Positions 41,627 to 52,347 of a stretch of 64,000 bases of DNA are shown here, piece by piece. The stretch is from Xanthomonas campestris pv. badrii (GTDB lineage: Bacteria; Pseudomonadota; Gammaproteobacteria; Xanthomonadales; Xanthomonadaceae). How positions within the stretch are numbered: the first letter of the stretch is position 1; every line of letters begins with the position of its first letter. The translations under genes and the position numbers were made by a program. The notes beneath the pieces were generated by a model. The model was not told the DNA's origin. It ran no database searches and saw only the letters and a program-made list of their open reading frames with translations. The stretch covers positions 1,488,001 through 1,552,000 of the forward strand of contig NZ_CP051651.1 of the NCBI RefSeq assembly GCF_012848175.1. Direction: 5' to 3'.

Positions 41627-44335
41627 ATGGCAGAAACCGCCAAGGAAATCATCCAGGTCAACCTGGAAGACGAGATGCGCAAGAGCTATCTCGATTACGC
41701 GATGAGCGTGATCGTGGGCCGCGCACTCCCCGATGCCCGTGATGGCCTCAAGCCTGTGCACCGGCGCGTGCTGTACGCGATGCACGAGCTTGGCGCACAC
41801 AGCAACAAGGCCTACTTCAAGTCGGCGCGTATCGTCGGCGACGTCATCGGTAAGTACCACCCGCACGGCGACCAGTCGGTGTACGACACGCTGGTGCGCA
41901 TGGCGCAGCCGTTCTCGCTGCGCTACATGATGGTGGACGGCCAGGGTAACTTCGGTTCGGTCGACGGCGACTCCGCCGCGGCAATGCGTTACACCGAGTC
42001 GCGCATGTCGCGGCTGGCGCATGAGCTGATGGCCGACATCGACAAGGAAACCGTCGACTTCCAGCCCAATTACGACGAAAAGGAATTGGAACCGACGGTC
42101 ATGCCGACCCGGTTCCCGAGCCTGCTGGTCAATGGCTCGGCCGGTATCGCGGTGGGCATGGCCACCAATATCCCGCCGCACAACCTGACCGAGGCGATCA
42201 ACGCCTGCATCGCGCTGATCGACACCCCGGAGCTGGATGTCGAAGGCCTGATGGAATACATCCCCGGCCCGGATTTCCCTACCGCCGGCATCATCAACGG
42301 TACCGCCGGCATTGCCGCTGGCTACCGCACCGGCCGTGGCCGCGTGCGCATCCGTGCCAAGGCCGATGTGGAAGTGGCCGACAACGGCCGTGAGGCGATC
42401 GTCGTCACCGAGATCCCGTACCAGGTCAACAAGGCGCGGCTGATCGAAAAGATCGCCGAGCTGGTCAAGGAAAAGAAGCTCGAAGGCATCAGCGAGCTGC
42501 GCGATGAGTCCGACAAGGACGGCATGCGCATCTACATCGAAATCAAGCGCGGCGAGTCGGCCGAGGTTGTGCTCAACAACCTGTACCAGCAGACCCAGAT
42601 GGAGTCGGTGTTCGGCATCAACATGGTGGCGCTGATCGACGGCCGCCCGCAGTTGATGAACCTCAAGCAGATGCTGGAGGCGTTCATCCGCCACCGGCGC
42701 GAGGTGGTCACCCGCCGCACCATCTTTGAGCTGCGCAAGGCGCGTGCACGTGCGCACGTGCTGGAAGGTCTGACCGTTGCGCTGGCCAACATCGATGAAA
42801 TGATCGAGTTGATCAAGACCTCGGCCAATCCGCAGGAAGCGCGCGAGCGCATGCTGGCCAAGACCTGGGAGCCGGGGTTGGTGGGGGCGCTGCTGGGCGC
42901 TGCGGGTGCCGAAGCGTCCAAGCCGGAAGATCTGGCGCCGGGCGTGGGCCTGATCCAGGGCTTCTACCAGCTCAGCGAAGTGCAGGCCTCGCAGATCCTG
43001 GAAATGCGTCTGCATCGCCTCACCGGCCTGGAACAGGAAAAGCTGACCGACGAGTACAAGCAGTTGCTCGGCGTCATCGAAGGCCTGATCCGCATCCTGG
43101 AAAACCCGGATGTGCTGCTGCAGGTGATCCGCGACGAGCTGATCAACGTGCGCGAAGAGTACGGCGATGCGCGTCGCACCGAGATCCGTCACAGCGAAGA
43201 AGACCTGGACATCCTGGATCTGATCGCGCCGGAAGACGTGGTGGTGACGCTGTCGCACGCCGGCTATGCCAAGCGCCAGCCGGTGAGCGCGTACCGCGCG
43301 CAGCGTCGCGGTGGCCGTGGCCGCTCTGCCGCAGCGACCAAGGAAGAAGACTTCATCGACCAGCTGTGGCTGGTCAACACGCACGACACGCTGCTGACCT
43401 TCACCAGCAGCGGCAAGGTGTTCTGGCTGCCGGTCCATCAATTGCCGGAGGCCGGCTCCAATGCGCGCGGCCGCCCGATCATCAACTGGATTCCGCTGGA
43501 ATCCGGCGAGCGCGTGCAGGCGGTGCTGCCGGTGCGCGAATACGCCGACAACCGCTACGTGTTCTTCGCCACCCGCAACGGGACGGTCAAGAAGACCCCG
43601 CTGAGCGAATTCGCGTTCCGTCTGGCGCGCGGCAAGATCGCGATCAATCTGGACGAAGGCGATGCGCTGGTTGGCGTTGCCCTGACCGATGGCGACCGCG
43701 ACGTATTGCTGTTCGCCTCCAACGGCAAGACCGTGCGCTTTGGCGAGTCCACCGTGCGTTCGATGGGCCGGACCGCCACCGGCGTGCGCGGTATTCGCAT
43801 GCCCAAGGGCGAGGAAGTGGTCAGCCTGATCGTCTCCGACCCGGCCGGTGGCATCGAGATCGAGTCCGATGAAGACGCTGCCGAGGAGATTGTCGACACC
43901 GCCGACAGCGCTGATGCAGCCGTGATCGAGGTTGCCGACGACGGCAATGTGGCCTACATCCTCACCGCCACCGAGAACGGCTACGGCAAGCGCACCCCGC
44001 TGGCCGAGTACCCGCGCAAGGGGCGTGGCACGCAGGGCGTGATCGGTATCCAGACCACCGAGCGCAACGGCAAGCTGGTGCGTGCGGTGCTGCTGGGCGC
44101 CACCGACGAAGTGCTGCTGATCTCCGATGGCGGCACCCTGGTGCGCACGCGCGGTTCGGAAATCTCGCGCGTGGGCCGCAATACCCAGGGTGTGACGCTG
44201 ATCCGGCTGTCCAAGGGCGAGAAGCTGCAGGCGGTCGAACGCCTGGACGCATCGCTGGATGAAGTGGACGAGGTGGCAGAAGAAGCGAGCGCAACCGCAG
44301 GGCCGGTGGCGCTGCCACCGGCAAGCGAAGAATGA
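41627..44335 (+). CDS. gyrA: DNA gyrase subunit A
   Basis: A 902-residue type IIA topoisomerase subunit, cutting and rejoining DNA with GyrB. The catalytic tyrosine is Y122 (AMRYTE), with numbering collinear with E. coli. The quinolone-resistance region reads [11 protein letters not shown]: position 83 is Gln and 84 is Ser, where E. coli has Ser-Ala; Asp87 is kept. The C-terminal beta-pinwheel contains the GyrA box (RRGGRGRS, near residue 565) and an acidic insert ([19 protein letters not shown], about 745-763). ATG at 41627 gives the canonical [15 protein letters not shown]; a 26-residue upstream extension is not used. Confidence 0.97.
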   Translation: MAETAKEIIQVNLEDEMRKSYLDYAMSVIVGRALPDARDGLKPVHRRVLYAMHELGAHSNKAYFKSARIVGDVIGKYHPHGDQSVYDTLVRMAQPFSLRYMMVDGQGNFGSVDGDSAAAMRYTESRMSRLAHELMADIDKETVDFQPNYDEKELEPTVMPTRFPSLLVNGSAGIAVGMATNIPPHNLTEAINACIALIDTPELDVEGLMEYIPGPDFPTAGIINGTAGIAAGYRTGRGRVRIRAKADVEVADNGREAIVVTEIPYQVNKARLIEKIAELVKEKKLEGISELRDESDKDGMRIYIEIKRGESAEVVLNNLYQQTQMESVFGINMVALIDGRPQLMNLKQMLEAFIRHRREVVTRRTIFELRKARARAHVLEGLTVALANIDEMIELIKTSANPQEARERMLAKTWEPGLVGALLGAAGAEASKPEDLAPGVGLIQGFYQLSEVQASQILEMRLHRLTGLEQEKLTDEYKQLLGVIEGLIRILENPDVLLQVIRDELINVREEYGDARRTEIRHSEEDLDILDLIAPEDVVVTLSHAGYAKRQPVSAYRAQRRGGRGRSAAATKEEDFIDQLWLVNTHDTLLTFTSSGKVFWLPVHQLPEAGSNARGRPIINWIPLESGERVQAVLPVREYADNRYVFFATRNGTVKKTPLSEFAFRLARGKIAINLDEGDALVGVALTDGDRDVLLFASNGKTVRFGESTVRSMGRTATGVRGIRMPKGEEVVSLIVSDPAGGIEIESDEDAAEEIVDTADSADAAVIEVADDGNVAYILTATENGYGKRTPLAEYPRKGRGTQGVIGIQTTERNGKLVRAVLLGATDEVLLISDGGTLVRTRGSEISRVGRNTQGVTLIRLSKGEKLQAVERLDASLDEVDEVAEEASATAGPVALPPASEE

Positions 44336-44363
44336 TCGGGTAAGGTCATCGCTGCAGTTGAAC

Positions 44364-44395
44364 AAAAGCGTCGGCAATGCCGGCGCTTTTTTTTT
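44364..44395 (+). terminator. Rho-independent terminator of gyrA
   Basis: agcgtcggc - aat - gccggcgct stem (one G-T pair) followed by nine T, 30 bp past the gyrA stop. Confidence 0.9.
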
Positions 44396-44558
44396 GCGGG
44401 CGTTTTGTTGCGCGCACGGTTTATTGCAGGCGACGACATGTGCAACGCAGTGTTAAGCGCAATCCCCGCGAAAAATGCGGTGTTTTCACCATTAAAGGTC
44501 GAAGGTAGGTGGCGGTGCGGCGGCGTTGCGTCGCCGCTGAGTCGAAGAGGAACAACTG

Positions 44559-47021
44559 ATGACGAATGTGGATCGTCCTTCCGGTCGCGGCCATTGGGCG
44601 CTTGCGATCCTGGGAGGCGTGATTGCCGTGCTGGGCGCGGTGTTGCTGGCCGGTGGCGTGTGGTTGGCCGCGCTGGGTGGCTCCTGGTATTACGCACCGG
44701 CGGGTGCGGCGATGCTGGTTTCAGGCGTGTTGCTGTTCCGTGGCCGCAACGCGGGCGCGTGGTGGTTCGCGGCCGTGGTAGCCGGCACGCTGCTGTGGAC
44801 CTGGTGGGAGTCGGGCAGCGATTACTGGCGTTGGGTGCCGCGTCTGGGCCTGATCGTCGGCTTGGCGTTGGTGCTTGCGCTGCTGCTGCCCAAGCTGCAA
44901 CGCCCGGTATCGCGCGCGCTGTCGCGCGCCGTGGCGGGCGTGTTGGCGGCCGTGTTTGTGGTCGCGTTCGCGCTGGCGTTCGTGCCGCACGGCGTGACCG
45001 AGGCCGATGGCGCGTTGGCCCGTACTGCAGGGATGGTCGGTGGCCTGGTCAATCGCAGTGCGCCGGCAGCATCTGCAACGACCGATGTGCAACCGGCCAA
45101 CGCGCCGGCCGATGGCGATTGGGCGGCCTACGGGCGCAGCCAGGCCGGTCAGCGCTATTCGCCGCTGCAACAGATCAACCGCGACAACGTCGCGCAGCTG
45201 CAGCAGGCCTGGGTCTTCCATACCGGCGATCTACCTGGCAAGCGCTGGGGTGCGGAAACCACGCCGTTGAAGGTGGGCGACAGCCTGTACCTGTGTACTG
45301 CGCGCAACCAGGTGATCGCGCTGGATGCGTCCAGCGGCAAGCAGCGCTGGCGCTACGACCCCAAGGTCAAGGACGAGGCGATTCCATATACCGCCGCCTG
45401 CCGTGGCGTGTCGTATTACGAGGTGCCCGCGGTGGCCGCTGCAGAGGCTGCAACCGCGGGTTCGACGCTGTGCCGCACGCGCGTGATCGAAGGCACGCTG
45501 GATGGACGCCTGATTGCGCTGGATGCACGGAGCGGTCAGCTGTGCCCGGACTTCGGCAGCAATGGCCAGGTCGATATCACCGTGGGCATGGGCCAGACCC
45601 CGCCGGGCTATGTGTCGATCAATTCGCCGCCGGCCATCGTGCGCGGCGTGGTGGTCACTGGCCATCAGGTGCTCGATGGACAGAAGCGCTACGAACCCTC
45701 CGGTGTGATCGAAGGGTTCGACGCGGTCACCGGCAAACTGCGCTGGGCCTGGGACATGACCCATCCGGACTGGAATGGCGCACCGCCGCCGGGCCAGACC
45801 TGGACGCGCGGTACGCCCAACATGTGGACCACCGCCGCTGCGGACGAGCAGTTGGGCTATGTGTACCTGCCGATGGGCAATTCCACCGCCGATTACTGGA
45901 GCAGCTCGCGTACGCCGCAGGAAAATCGTTACGCCACCTCGCTGGTGGCGCTGGATGTCACCACCGGCAAACCGGTGTGGAATTTCCAGACCACCCATAT
46001 CGATGCCTGGGATTACGACCTGGGTTCGCAGCCGAGCCTGATCGACTTCCCCAAGGATGGTGTCAACGTGCCGGCGGTGTTGTTGCCGAGCAAGCAGGGT
46101 GAGTTGTATGCGCTGGACCGACGCACCGGCAAGCCGCTGGTTGGTGTGGAAGAACGTGCGGTGCCCGGTGGTGGCGTGGAGCCGCAGATGCGCGCAAAGA
46201 CCCAGCCGTTTTCGCTGTATCACACGCTGCGCAAGCCGGACCTGACCGAACGCGATATGTGGGGCATGACCCCGATCGACCAATTGGTGTGCCGCATCCA
46301 GTTCCGCACCGCCAGCTACAAGGGCATCTATACGCCACCGGAAGCCGATCGGCATTCGATCGAATATCCCGGCTACAACGGCGGTTCGGACTGGGGCAGC
46401 GTGGCGGTGGATCCGCACCGCGGCGTGATCGTGGCCAATTACAACGACATGCCGAACTACAACCTGCTGGTTCCGCGCGCCAAGGCCGACAAGCTGGGCT
46501 GGGCACCGCGCGATGAGGTGCGCGGCGATGCTGGTGGTGCAGAAGGCGCGGGCGATCCGCAGGCCGGCACGCCGTATGCGATCAACGTCAATGCCGGCTG
46601 GCGGCTGCCGTTTACCAAGCTGCTGTGCAAGGAACCGCCGTATGGCGGCATCCGCGCCATCGATCTGGCCAGCGGCAAGACGCTGTGGGACCGCCCGTTC
46701 GGCAGTGCGCGCGGCAATGGCCCGTTCGGCATCCGCTCCGGTCTGCCGATCGAGATCGGCACGCCCAACAACGGTGGCTCGGTGGTCACGGCGGGCGGGC
46801 TGATCTTCATCGCGGCGGCCACCGACGACCTGATCCGCGCCATCGACCTGGCCACCGGCAAGGAGCTCTGGCACGCCAAGCTGCCGGCCGGTGGGCAGGC
46901 CAACCCGATGGTGTATTCGTATGGCGGCCGCGAGTACCTGGTGATCATGGCCGGCGGCCACCACTTCATGGAAACCCCGGCCGGCGACGCAGTGATCGCC
47001 TATGCATTACCGCAGCATTAG
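44559..47021 (+). CDS. gcd: Membrane-bound PQQ-dependent glucose dehydrogenase
   Basis: An 820-residue quinoprotein oxidising glucose to gluconolactone in the periplasm and feeding electrons to ubiquinone. Five N-terminal membrane helices (about 12-150) are followed by an eight-bladed propeller. WAAYGRSQAGQRYSPLQQI starts blade 1, RGTPNMWTTAAADEQLGYVYLPMGN lies in the middle, and TTHIDAWDYDLGSQPSL carries the catalytic Asp482. The enzyme needs PQQ, and no pqq genes are in the window. The family usually has about 796-800 residues. Terminators lie upstream (gyrA) and downstream, so it is probably monocistronic. Confidence 0.94.
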   Translation: MTNVDRPSGRGHWALAILGGVIAVLGAVLLAGGVWLAALGGSWYYAPAGAAMLVSGVLLFRGRNAGAWWFAAVVAGTLLWTWWESGSDYWRWVPRLGLIVGLALVLALLLPKLQRPVSRALSRAVAGVLAAVFVVAFALAFVPHGVTEADGALARTAGMVGGLVNRSAPAASATTDVQPANAPADGDWAAYGRSQAGQRYSPLQQINRDNVAQLQQAWVFHTGDLPGKRWGAETTPLKVGDSLYLCTARNQVIALDASSGKQRWRYDPKVKDEAIPYTAACRGVSYYEVPAVAAAEAATAGSTLCRTRVIEGTLDGRLIALDARSGQLCPDFGSNGQVDITVGMGQTPPGYVSINSPPAIVRGVVVTGHQVLDGQKRYEPSGVIEGFDAVTGKLRWAWDMTHPDWNGAPPPGQTWTRGTPNMWTTAAADEQLGYVYLPMGNSTADYWSSSRTPQENRYATSLVALDVTTGKPVWNFQTTHIDAWDYDLGSQPSLIDFPKDGVNVPAVLLPSKQGELYALDRRTGKPLVGVEERAVPGGGVEPQMRAKTQPFSLYHTLRKPDLTERDMWGMTPIDQLVCRIQFRTASYKGIYTPPEADRHSIEYPGYNGGSDWGSVAVDPHRGVIVANYNDMPNYNLLVPRAKADKLGWAPRDEVRGDAGGAEGAGDPQAGTPYAINVNAGWRLPFTKLLCKEPPYGGIRAIDLASGKTLWDRPFGSARGNGPFGIRSGLPIEIGTPNNGGSVVTAGGLIFIAAATDDLIRAIDLATGKELWHAKLPAGGQANPMVYSYGGREYLVIMAGGHHFMETPAGDAVIAYALPQH

Positions 47022-47041
47022 TGCTGGAAGTGGAAACGAAA

Positions 47042-47069
47042 AACGCGCCGGTAACGGCGCGTTTTTTTT
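47042..47069 (+). terminator. Rho-independent terminator of gcd
   Basis: A 9-bp perfect stem aacgcgccg / cggcgcgtt, 4-nt loop, eight T, then a run of eight G, 20 bp after the gcd stop. Confidence 0.9.
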
Positions 47070-47149
47070 GGGGGGGGCAGCAAAGCGGCTCCACCGTCAT
47101 CAATGCATATGCACACATTGACCCAACAACGACTCGGCACCCACGCTCT

Positions 47150-47185
47150 TGCGAATCCCGAATCCCGAATCCCGAATCCCGATTC
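47150..47185. repeat. Heptad repeat cluster (GAATCCC)n
   Basis: Four almost perfect units cgaatcccgaatcccgaatcc and a fifth diverged one lie just past the gcd terminator and end next to the stop of the following minus-strand gene. Confidence 0.75.
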
Positions 47186-47909
47186 ACCGCGCCACTGCCA
47201 CCGCATCGTCCTGCACCGCGTCCTGCACATCCTGCGCCAGCGTCGCCTTGACGATGATCGAGCGGATGGCGTCGGTGGCTTCCGACAGCGGCACATCGCT
47301 GCTCAGGCGCTGGAAGGTATCGCGGCTGTTATAGCCGGAGCCGTCCTTCAGATAGTGGTCGTACATCGACAGCAGATCCTGGCAGGCCGTGATCAGTGCA
47401 GCGGTATTGCCGCGCAGCAGCGCATGGCCGATCTGGTCGAAGCTGTGCAGGCAGTCCGCCAGCCAATGCAGGTCGTAGCGGGCAGTACCGGGCTCCGGCG
47501 CGCTGTGGCCACGGCTATAGGCGCTGTAGCGGCGCAGGCTGCGCGCCACGCGCGCCACGTGCGCGAACAGCGTGCCGATCTCGTTGGCGATATCCAGCCG
47601 CTGCACCATGACCACGGGGATGACCTGGCTGGCGGCCGGGTCGTCGTGCTGGGCTGCGGTCTGCTCCTGCTGTTCCAGCGACTGCTTGAGCACGGTGTAG
47701 CTGCGTTGCAGCGATTCCAGCTCCAGTGCGCTGGCGGCCGCGCGTGCCTTCAGCTGCGACAGGGCCGCCTGGTAGCGCCCCAGGCTGTCCTGGGTGCTGG
47801 CCAACTGCCCCGACTCGGCACGCAGTTGCCGACCGCGCACAAAAGCCAGCGCAGTGGCGATCAGGGCCCAGAGTGCGAATGCAGGCACCAGGTAGATCAG
47901 GATGCCCAT
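47184..47909 (-). CDS. Membrane-anchored coiled-coil protein, function unknown
   Basis: A 241-residue protein from ATG at 47909 with one N-terminal helix (ILIYLVPAFALWALIATALAF, about 3-23), then a helical region with coiled-coil character (about 28-85: RQLRAESGQLASTQDSLGRYQAALSQLKAR..., QRSYTVLKQSLEQQEQTA). A mainly helical C-terminal domain follows (about 100-241, YDLHWLADCLHSFDQIGHALL...). I recognise no family. GAGGAA lies at ribosome-binding distance from this ATG; a longer frame from 48026 would add 39 residues and hide the membrane helix inside. Confidence 0.65.
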   Translation of the reverse strand: MGILIYLVPAFALWALIATALAFVRGRQLRAESGQLASTQDSLGRYQAALSQLKARAAASALELESLQRSYTVLKQSLEQQEQTAAQHDDPAASQVIPVVMVQRLDIANEIGTLFAHVARVARSLRRYSAYSRGHSAPEPGTARYDLHWLADCLHSFDQIGHALLRGNTAALITACQDLLSMYDHYLKDGSGYNSRDTFQRLSSDVPLSEATDAIRSIIVKATLAQDVQDAVQDDAVAVAR

Positions 47910-48039
47910 GGGAGATTCCTCGAAACGTTGCATACCTTGTCGGCCTGGCAGCAACGTTCTTGAGGGCAATCGACGTGAACCGTGGAAACCGCACGTGGAA
48001 ACGCGCGTCAGGACGCCATCCCGCACGCATGCAGCCGCA

Positions 48040-49149
48040 TCAGGGCAATCGCGTGGTGCCTGGCGCCGGTTCCGTTGCCAGCGGGGCGGGACTGATCGCG
48101 GCCACCGGCACGACCGGTGCGCTGCGCGGACGCAGCAACAGCCACGTGCCGAGCCGGCGCAGCAGGGTATTTCCCGGCATTTCGATCAGGCGGAACATCG
48201 CCCAGGCGGCCGCGATGGTGATCGCGATGATCGGCAAGGCCAGGGCAGGCCTTGGCGGCAGGCCGTCCATGACCACCAGGGCGGCGTAGATGACCGGAAT
48301 GTTCAGCAGATACATCGAGAAACTGCATTCGCCGCTGAGCATCATCAAGCGGTTGCCGAGCAGGCGCTTGCTCAGCCCGGTGTCGAAGGAGAACAGGAAC
48401 ACGAAGATGCCGGCGAAGCCGGCTGTCTCCAGCGTGAGGTAAAGCGCGCGCTTGGAACCCGGATCGACGTCGATCATGCCCAGGATGACCGCAAGCACCA
48501 GCCCGATGACGCCGGCCTGCAGCGCCGCCAGGGTGGTCATGTTGACGCTGGTGCCAACCCGGGTGCGCACCAGGCCGAACACCACGCCGGACAGGAAATA
48601 ATGGATCTTGGAGCCGACAAAGGTGCCGGGCAGCTGTGCCCTGTGGGCGATGAGCATCAGGATGGTGCCGAGCACCGCCACCATCAGGGTGACATTGCTG
48701 TTGCTGCGGAAGGCACGCAGCGCAAACCAGATGCCCACGAAGATCACGTAGAACTGGACTTCCGGCGGAATGCTCCACAGCGCGGACACGTTGCCGGAAA
48801 ACAGCAGGTGGCGCAGCAGGTTGTCGTGGCTGATGGCGTAGACGAACTGCGGATCGACCAGGGTGTAGATCAAGTAGGACGCCAGCACGACGGTCAGGTA
48901 AACCGGCGCAATGCGCGAGAATCTGGAAATGGCGTAGCGCGCCACCGAAGGATAATTGGGCTCTTTCTCTCCGTAGAGAAAGGCCATCAGAAACCCGCTC
49001 AGGGTAAAGAACACCATGACGCCCATCTCACCGGGAAACAGGTGGGTATCGGTGAAGAATTTTTCTTCCGCCAGATGCGCGTAGACGACAAGCAACGCAG
49101 CAAGACCGCGGATGCCGGTCAACGAATCGATGCGCTGTTCCTGCTGCAT
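48040..49149 (-). CDS. Acyltransferase 3 family integral membrane protein
   Basis: A 369-residue membrane acyltransferase of the OafA/NodX type, moving an acyl group (often acetyl) from CoA onto a cell-surface sugar. RIDSLTGIRGLAALLVVYAHL at the N-terminus carries Arg14 and His25, the conserved catalytic pair. About ten membrane helices follow, with LSGFLMAFLYG, RFSRIAPVYLTVVLASYL and SFSMYLLNIPVIY. There is no SGNH domain at the C-terminus. The acceptor glycan cannot be named. It stands alone, with no polysaccharide cluster nearby. Confidence 0.88.
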   Translation of the reverse strand: MQQEQRIDSLTGIRGLAALLVVYAHLAEEKFFTDTHLFPGEMGVMVFFTLSGFLMAFLYGEKEPNYPSVARYAISRFSRIAPVYLTVVLASYLIYTLVDPQFVYAISHDNLLRHLLFSGNVSALWSIPPEVQFYVIFVGIWFALRAFRSNSNVTLMVAVLGTILMLIAHRAQLPGTFVGSKIHYFLSGVVFGLVRTRVGTSVNMTTLAALQAGVIGLVLAVILGMIDVDPGSKRALYLTLETAGFAGIFVFLFSFDTGLSKRLLGNRLMMLSGECSFSMYLLNIPVIYAALVVMDGLPPRPALALPIIAITIAAAWAMFRLIEMPGNTLLRRLGTWLLLRPRSAPVVPVAAISPAPLATEPAPGTTRLP

Positions 49150-49618
49150 GAGTGAGGGCTCTCAGTGTGATCCCTACGAAAAACCCCGCGCCTGCCGAGG
49201 GCGCGATGTCGTCTGCGTGCGTTGCAAAATCAGCAGGGTCAGGCGCTCCCCCCGGTTGCCTGACCCGTCGCAAGCTTACTCGATCGGCAGAATCCGCGTC
49301 ATCGCCGTGCGCGCCGATAATGCGAGCCGTGATCAGGATCACTCTGCGTCCAGCTCGCTCGCAGATCTGAATTCAACGAATGCAGAGCGAGCGGATGTGT
49401 GCGACGCGATGCAGCGGAGTGAAGCGCTGCACCGGCGTCACTGCATCAGCGAAGTAAATCCGCGCCTGTGTGCGGCGATTCAGTGGCGACCATGCGCACG
49501 ATGCAAGTGTTATAGGCTGCGGCTGCCGTCGAATGCGACAAGGGCGCTCGGACGCTGCAGCGTGTAGCAGCGACCGCAGCCGCCATCCGCTCCCGCCGCA
49601 TGAGCGGCAGTAAGAGCG
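49150..49618. other. 469-bp intergenic region between the acyltransferase and hutU genes
   Basis: No gene is supported. A hairpin gggtcaggc / gcctgaccc (49236-49244 and 49258-49266, 13-nt loop) is present. Further on the sequence is moderately AT-richer than the genes (around 49440-49520) and has several short inverted repeats. Confidence 0.5.
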
Positions 49619-51286
49619 TCAGGACAGGATGGCAGGTAAGTCCAGCCCCTTCTCGCGAGCGCAATCGGTTGCAATGGCATAACCGGCATCGGCGTGTCGC
49701 ATCACGCCGGTCGCGGGGTCGTTCCATAGCACGCGTTCGATGCGCCGGTCGGCGGCTTCGCTGCCGTCGCAGACGATGACCATGCCGGCATGCTGCGAGA
49801 AGCCCATGCCGACGCCGCCGCCGTGATGCAGCGACACCCAGGTGGCGCCGCTGGCGGTATTGAGCAGGGCATTGAGCAGCGGCCAGTCGGAGACCGCGTC
49901 CGAGCCGTCGGCCATGGCTTCGGTTTCGCGATTGGGCGATGCCACGCTGCCGGAATCCAGATGGTCGCGGCCGATCACCACCGGCGCCTTCAGCTCGCCG
50001 CTGCGCACCATCGCGTTGAAGGCCAGGCCCAGCCGGTGGCGGTCGCCCAGGCCCACCCAGCAGATCCGCGCCGGCAGGCCCTGGAAGGCGATTTTCTCGG
50101 CGGCCATGTCCAACCAGCGGTGCAGATGCGCATCGTCGGGAATCAATTCCTTGACCTTGGCATCGGTCCTGGCGATGTCTTCCGGATCGCCGCTCAGCGC
50201 CACCCAGCGGAACGGGCCGATGCCGCGGCAGAACAGCGGGCGGATGTAGGCAGGCACGAAGCCGGGGAAGTCGAACGCGTCGGACACGCCTTGCTCCAAT
50301 GCCATCTGGCGCAGGTTGTTGCCGTAGTCCACGGTGGGCACGCCCAGTGCGTGGAAGGTGAGCATGGCGCGGATGTGATTGGCCATCGTCTCGCGCGCGG
50401 CGGATTCCACTTCGTTCGGTGCGCTGACGCGCTTGTCGTCCCATTCGTCCACGCTCCAGCCCTGCGGCAGGTAGCCGTTGACCGGATCGTGGGCGGAGGT
50501 CTGGTCGGTCAGCAGATCCGGTTTGATCCCGCGTAACAGCAGTTCGTCCAGCACGTCGGCCACGTTACCGAGCAGGCCGACCGAGAGCGGCTTCTTCGCC
50601 GTGCAAGACGCCTCGATCAGGCGCAACGCCTCGTCCAGCGAATCGGTCCAGGTATCCAGGTAGCCGGTGCGCAGGCGCATGTCGATGCTGGAACGGCGGC
50701 ATTCCACCGCCAGGCAGGACGCGCCGGCCATCACGGCGGCCAGCGGCTGCGCGCCGCCCATGCCGCCGAGCCCGCCGGTGAACAACCACTTGCCGGCCAG
50801 GTTGCCGCCATAATGCTGGCGCCCCATTTCCACGAAGGTTTCGTAGGTGCCTTGCACGATGCCTTGTGCACCGATGTAGATCCAGCTGCCGGCGGTCATC
50901 TGGCCGTACATCGCCAGGCCCTTTTGATCCAATGCGTTGAAGTGGTCCCAATTGGCCCAGCGCGGCACCAGGTTGGAATTGGCGATCAGCACGCGCGGGG
51001 CATCGGTATGCGTGCGGAACACGCCGACCGGCTTGCCCGATTGCACCAGCAGGGTCTGGTCGTCGTCCAGGCGGGTGAGTGCGGCGACGATCGCATCGAA
51101 GGATTCCCAATCGCGCGCGGCGCGGCCGATGCCACCGTAGACCACCAGTTCCTGCGGGCGCTCGGCCACGTCCGGATCCAGGTTGTTCATCAGCATGCGC
51201 AACGGCGCTTCGGTCAGCCAGCTCTTGGCGGTGAGCGTGCTGCCGGTGGCGGCGCGGATGACGCGGGTTGCATCGTGACGGGTCAT
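49619..51286 (-). CDS. hutU: Urocanate hydratase
   Basis: A 555-residue NAD-dependent lyase that converts urocanate to imidazolone propionate, second step of histidine degradation. Family blocks: [72 protein letters not shown] (the NAD-binding glycines), and [11 protein letters not shown] with the active-site Cys. ATG at 51286 is used; a 30-residue upstream frame is proline-rich and runs into the neighbouring gene. Last gene of the minus-strand hutIHGU group. Confidence 0.95.
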   Translation of the reverse strand: MTRHDATRVIRAATGSTLTAKSWLTEAPLRMLMNNLDPDVAERPQELVVYGGIGRAARDWESFDAIVAALTRLDDDQTLLVQSGKPVGVFRTHTDAPRVLIANSNLVPRWANWDHFNALDQKGLAMYGQMTAGSWIYIGAQGIVQGTYETFVEMGRQHYGGNLAGKWLFTGGLGGMGGAQPLAAVMAGASCLAVECRRSSIDMRLRTGYLDTWTDSLDEALRLIEASCTAKKPLSVGLLGNVADVLDELLLRGIKPDLLTDQTSAHDPVNGYLPQGWSVDEWDDKRVSAPNEVESAARETMANHIRAMLTFHALGVPTVDYGNNLRQMALEQGVSDAFDFPGFVPAYIRPLFCRGIGPFRWVALSGDPEDIARTDAKVKELIPDDAHLHRWLDMAAEKIAFQGLPARICWVGLGDRHRLGLAFNAMVRSGELKAPVVIGRDHLDSGSVASPNRETEAMADGSDAVSDWPLLNALLNTASGATWVSLHHGGGVGMGFSQHAGMVIVCDGSEAADRRIERVLWNDPATGVMRHADAGYAIATDCAREKGLDLPAILS

Positions 51287-51302
51287 GCCGGGTTCCTTGC
51301 AA

Positions 51303-52160
51303 TCAACGGTGGGCCGCGGGCGGCGCGGTATCGGGTGAGGGCGCATTGGCAAACTGCAGGCAGGCCAGCAGCACATGCCGCAGCACTGCGCGCAATGCGG
51401 CCGCGTGCACCGGCTGCCATGGCGTGGGCCAGTTGTCCGGGGTGATGGTGTCCGGCTCGCGCATGTAGCCGCGGCAGGCCAGCTCCATCTGCAGCGTGTG
51501 CACGCCGTGCTCGGGCTGCGCGTAGTGGCGGGTGATCCAGCCGCCCTTGAAGCGCCCGTTGCGCACCGTGCTGGAGCCGCTGCTGCGGCAGAGCCGTTCT
51601 ACGGCGTCGACCAGCACCGGGTCGCAACTGCGGTCGTCGTTGCTGCCGATGTTGAACTGCGGCAGCTCGCCGTCGAACAGGTGCGGGATCACCGAGCGGA
51701 TCGCGTGCGCGTCGTACACCACGATCCTGGAATGCAGCTGGCGCAAGCGCGCAATTTCTTCGCCAAGCGCCGCGTGATACGGGTCGAACCAGCGCGCACG
51801 GCGCTGATCGATCTGTGCCTGGTCCGGCGCCAGGCCGTCGGCATACAGCGGCTGGTCGTCGAAGGTGGTCAGCGGGCACAGGCCGGTGGTGTTCTGGCCG
51901 GGGTATAGCGATGCGCCGCTGGGGTCGCGGTTGACGTCGATGACCGAGCGCGAGATCGCGGTGCGCACCGTGGTGGCGCCCAGCGATTGGGCGAAGTCGT
52001 ACAGGTGATGCACCCACCAATCCGCATCGCGCCGCGCCAGCCATGGCGACACCAAACGGTCGGCCACCTCATCGGGCAGCTCGGTGCCGGTGTGCGGGAA
52101 GCTGATCAGCAGGGGCGCCTGCCCTCGATGAATGTCCAGCCAGTCGGGCAGGGCGCTCAT
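51303..52160 (-). CDS. hutG: N-formylglutamate deformylase
   Basis: A 285-residue enzyme that hydrolyses N-formylglutamate to glutamate and formate, last step of the five-step hut route. [49 protein letters not shown] and [10 protein letters not shown] are typical blocks, with metal-binding His and Asp residues. It lies 16 nt upstream of hutU, and 187 nt separate it from hutH. Confidence 0.93.
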   Translation of the reverse strand: MSALPDWLDIHRGQAPLLISFPHTGTELPDEVADRLVSPWLARRDADWWVHHLYDFAQSLGATTVRTAISRSVIDVNRDPSGASLYPGQNTTGLCPLTTFDDQPLYADGLAPDQAQIDQRRARWFDPYHAALGEEIARLRQLHSRIVVYDAHAIRSVIPHLFDGELPQFNIGSNDDRSCDPVLVDAVERLCRSSGSSTVRNGRFKGGWITRHYAQPEHGVHTLQMELACRGYMREPDTITPDNWPTPWQPVHAAALRAVLRHVLLACLQFANAPSPDTAPPAAHR

Positions 52161-52347
52161 GGCTGGGCTCCGGTTGCCTGCGCAGCGGCGTGCGATGCGT
52201 GCCGGTGATGTGCGTGGATTCGGTCATCGTGCCGCGCGAAACGTGCACCTGCAATGCCGGGATGTACGGCATTCGCCAGGGGGGCGATACCCGGCACTGC
52301 ATGGCCGGGTGCCAACGCGCTGCGCAGGCGCTCTGCAGATCGCCGCA

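Noticed and set aside
41510..44377. A 955-codon minus-strand frame across gyrA
   Set aside because: Shadow of gyrA; no recognisable domains.
49446..50444. Alternative minus-strand frame inside hutU
   Set aside because: Shifted frame of hutU with Arg-rich shadow composition.
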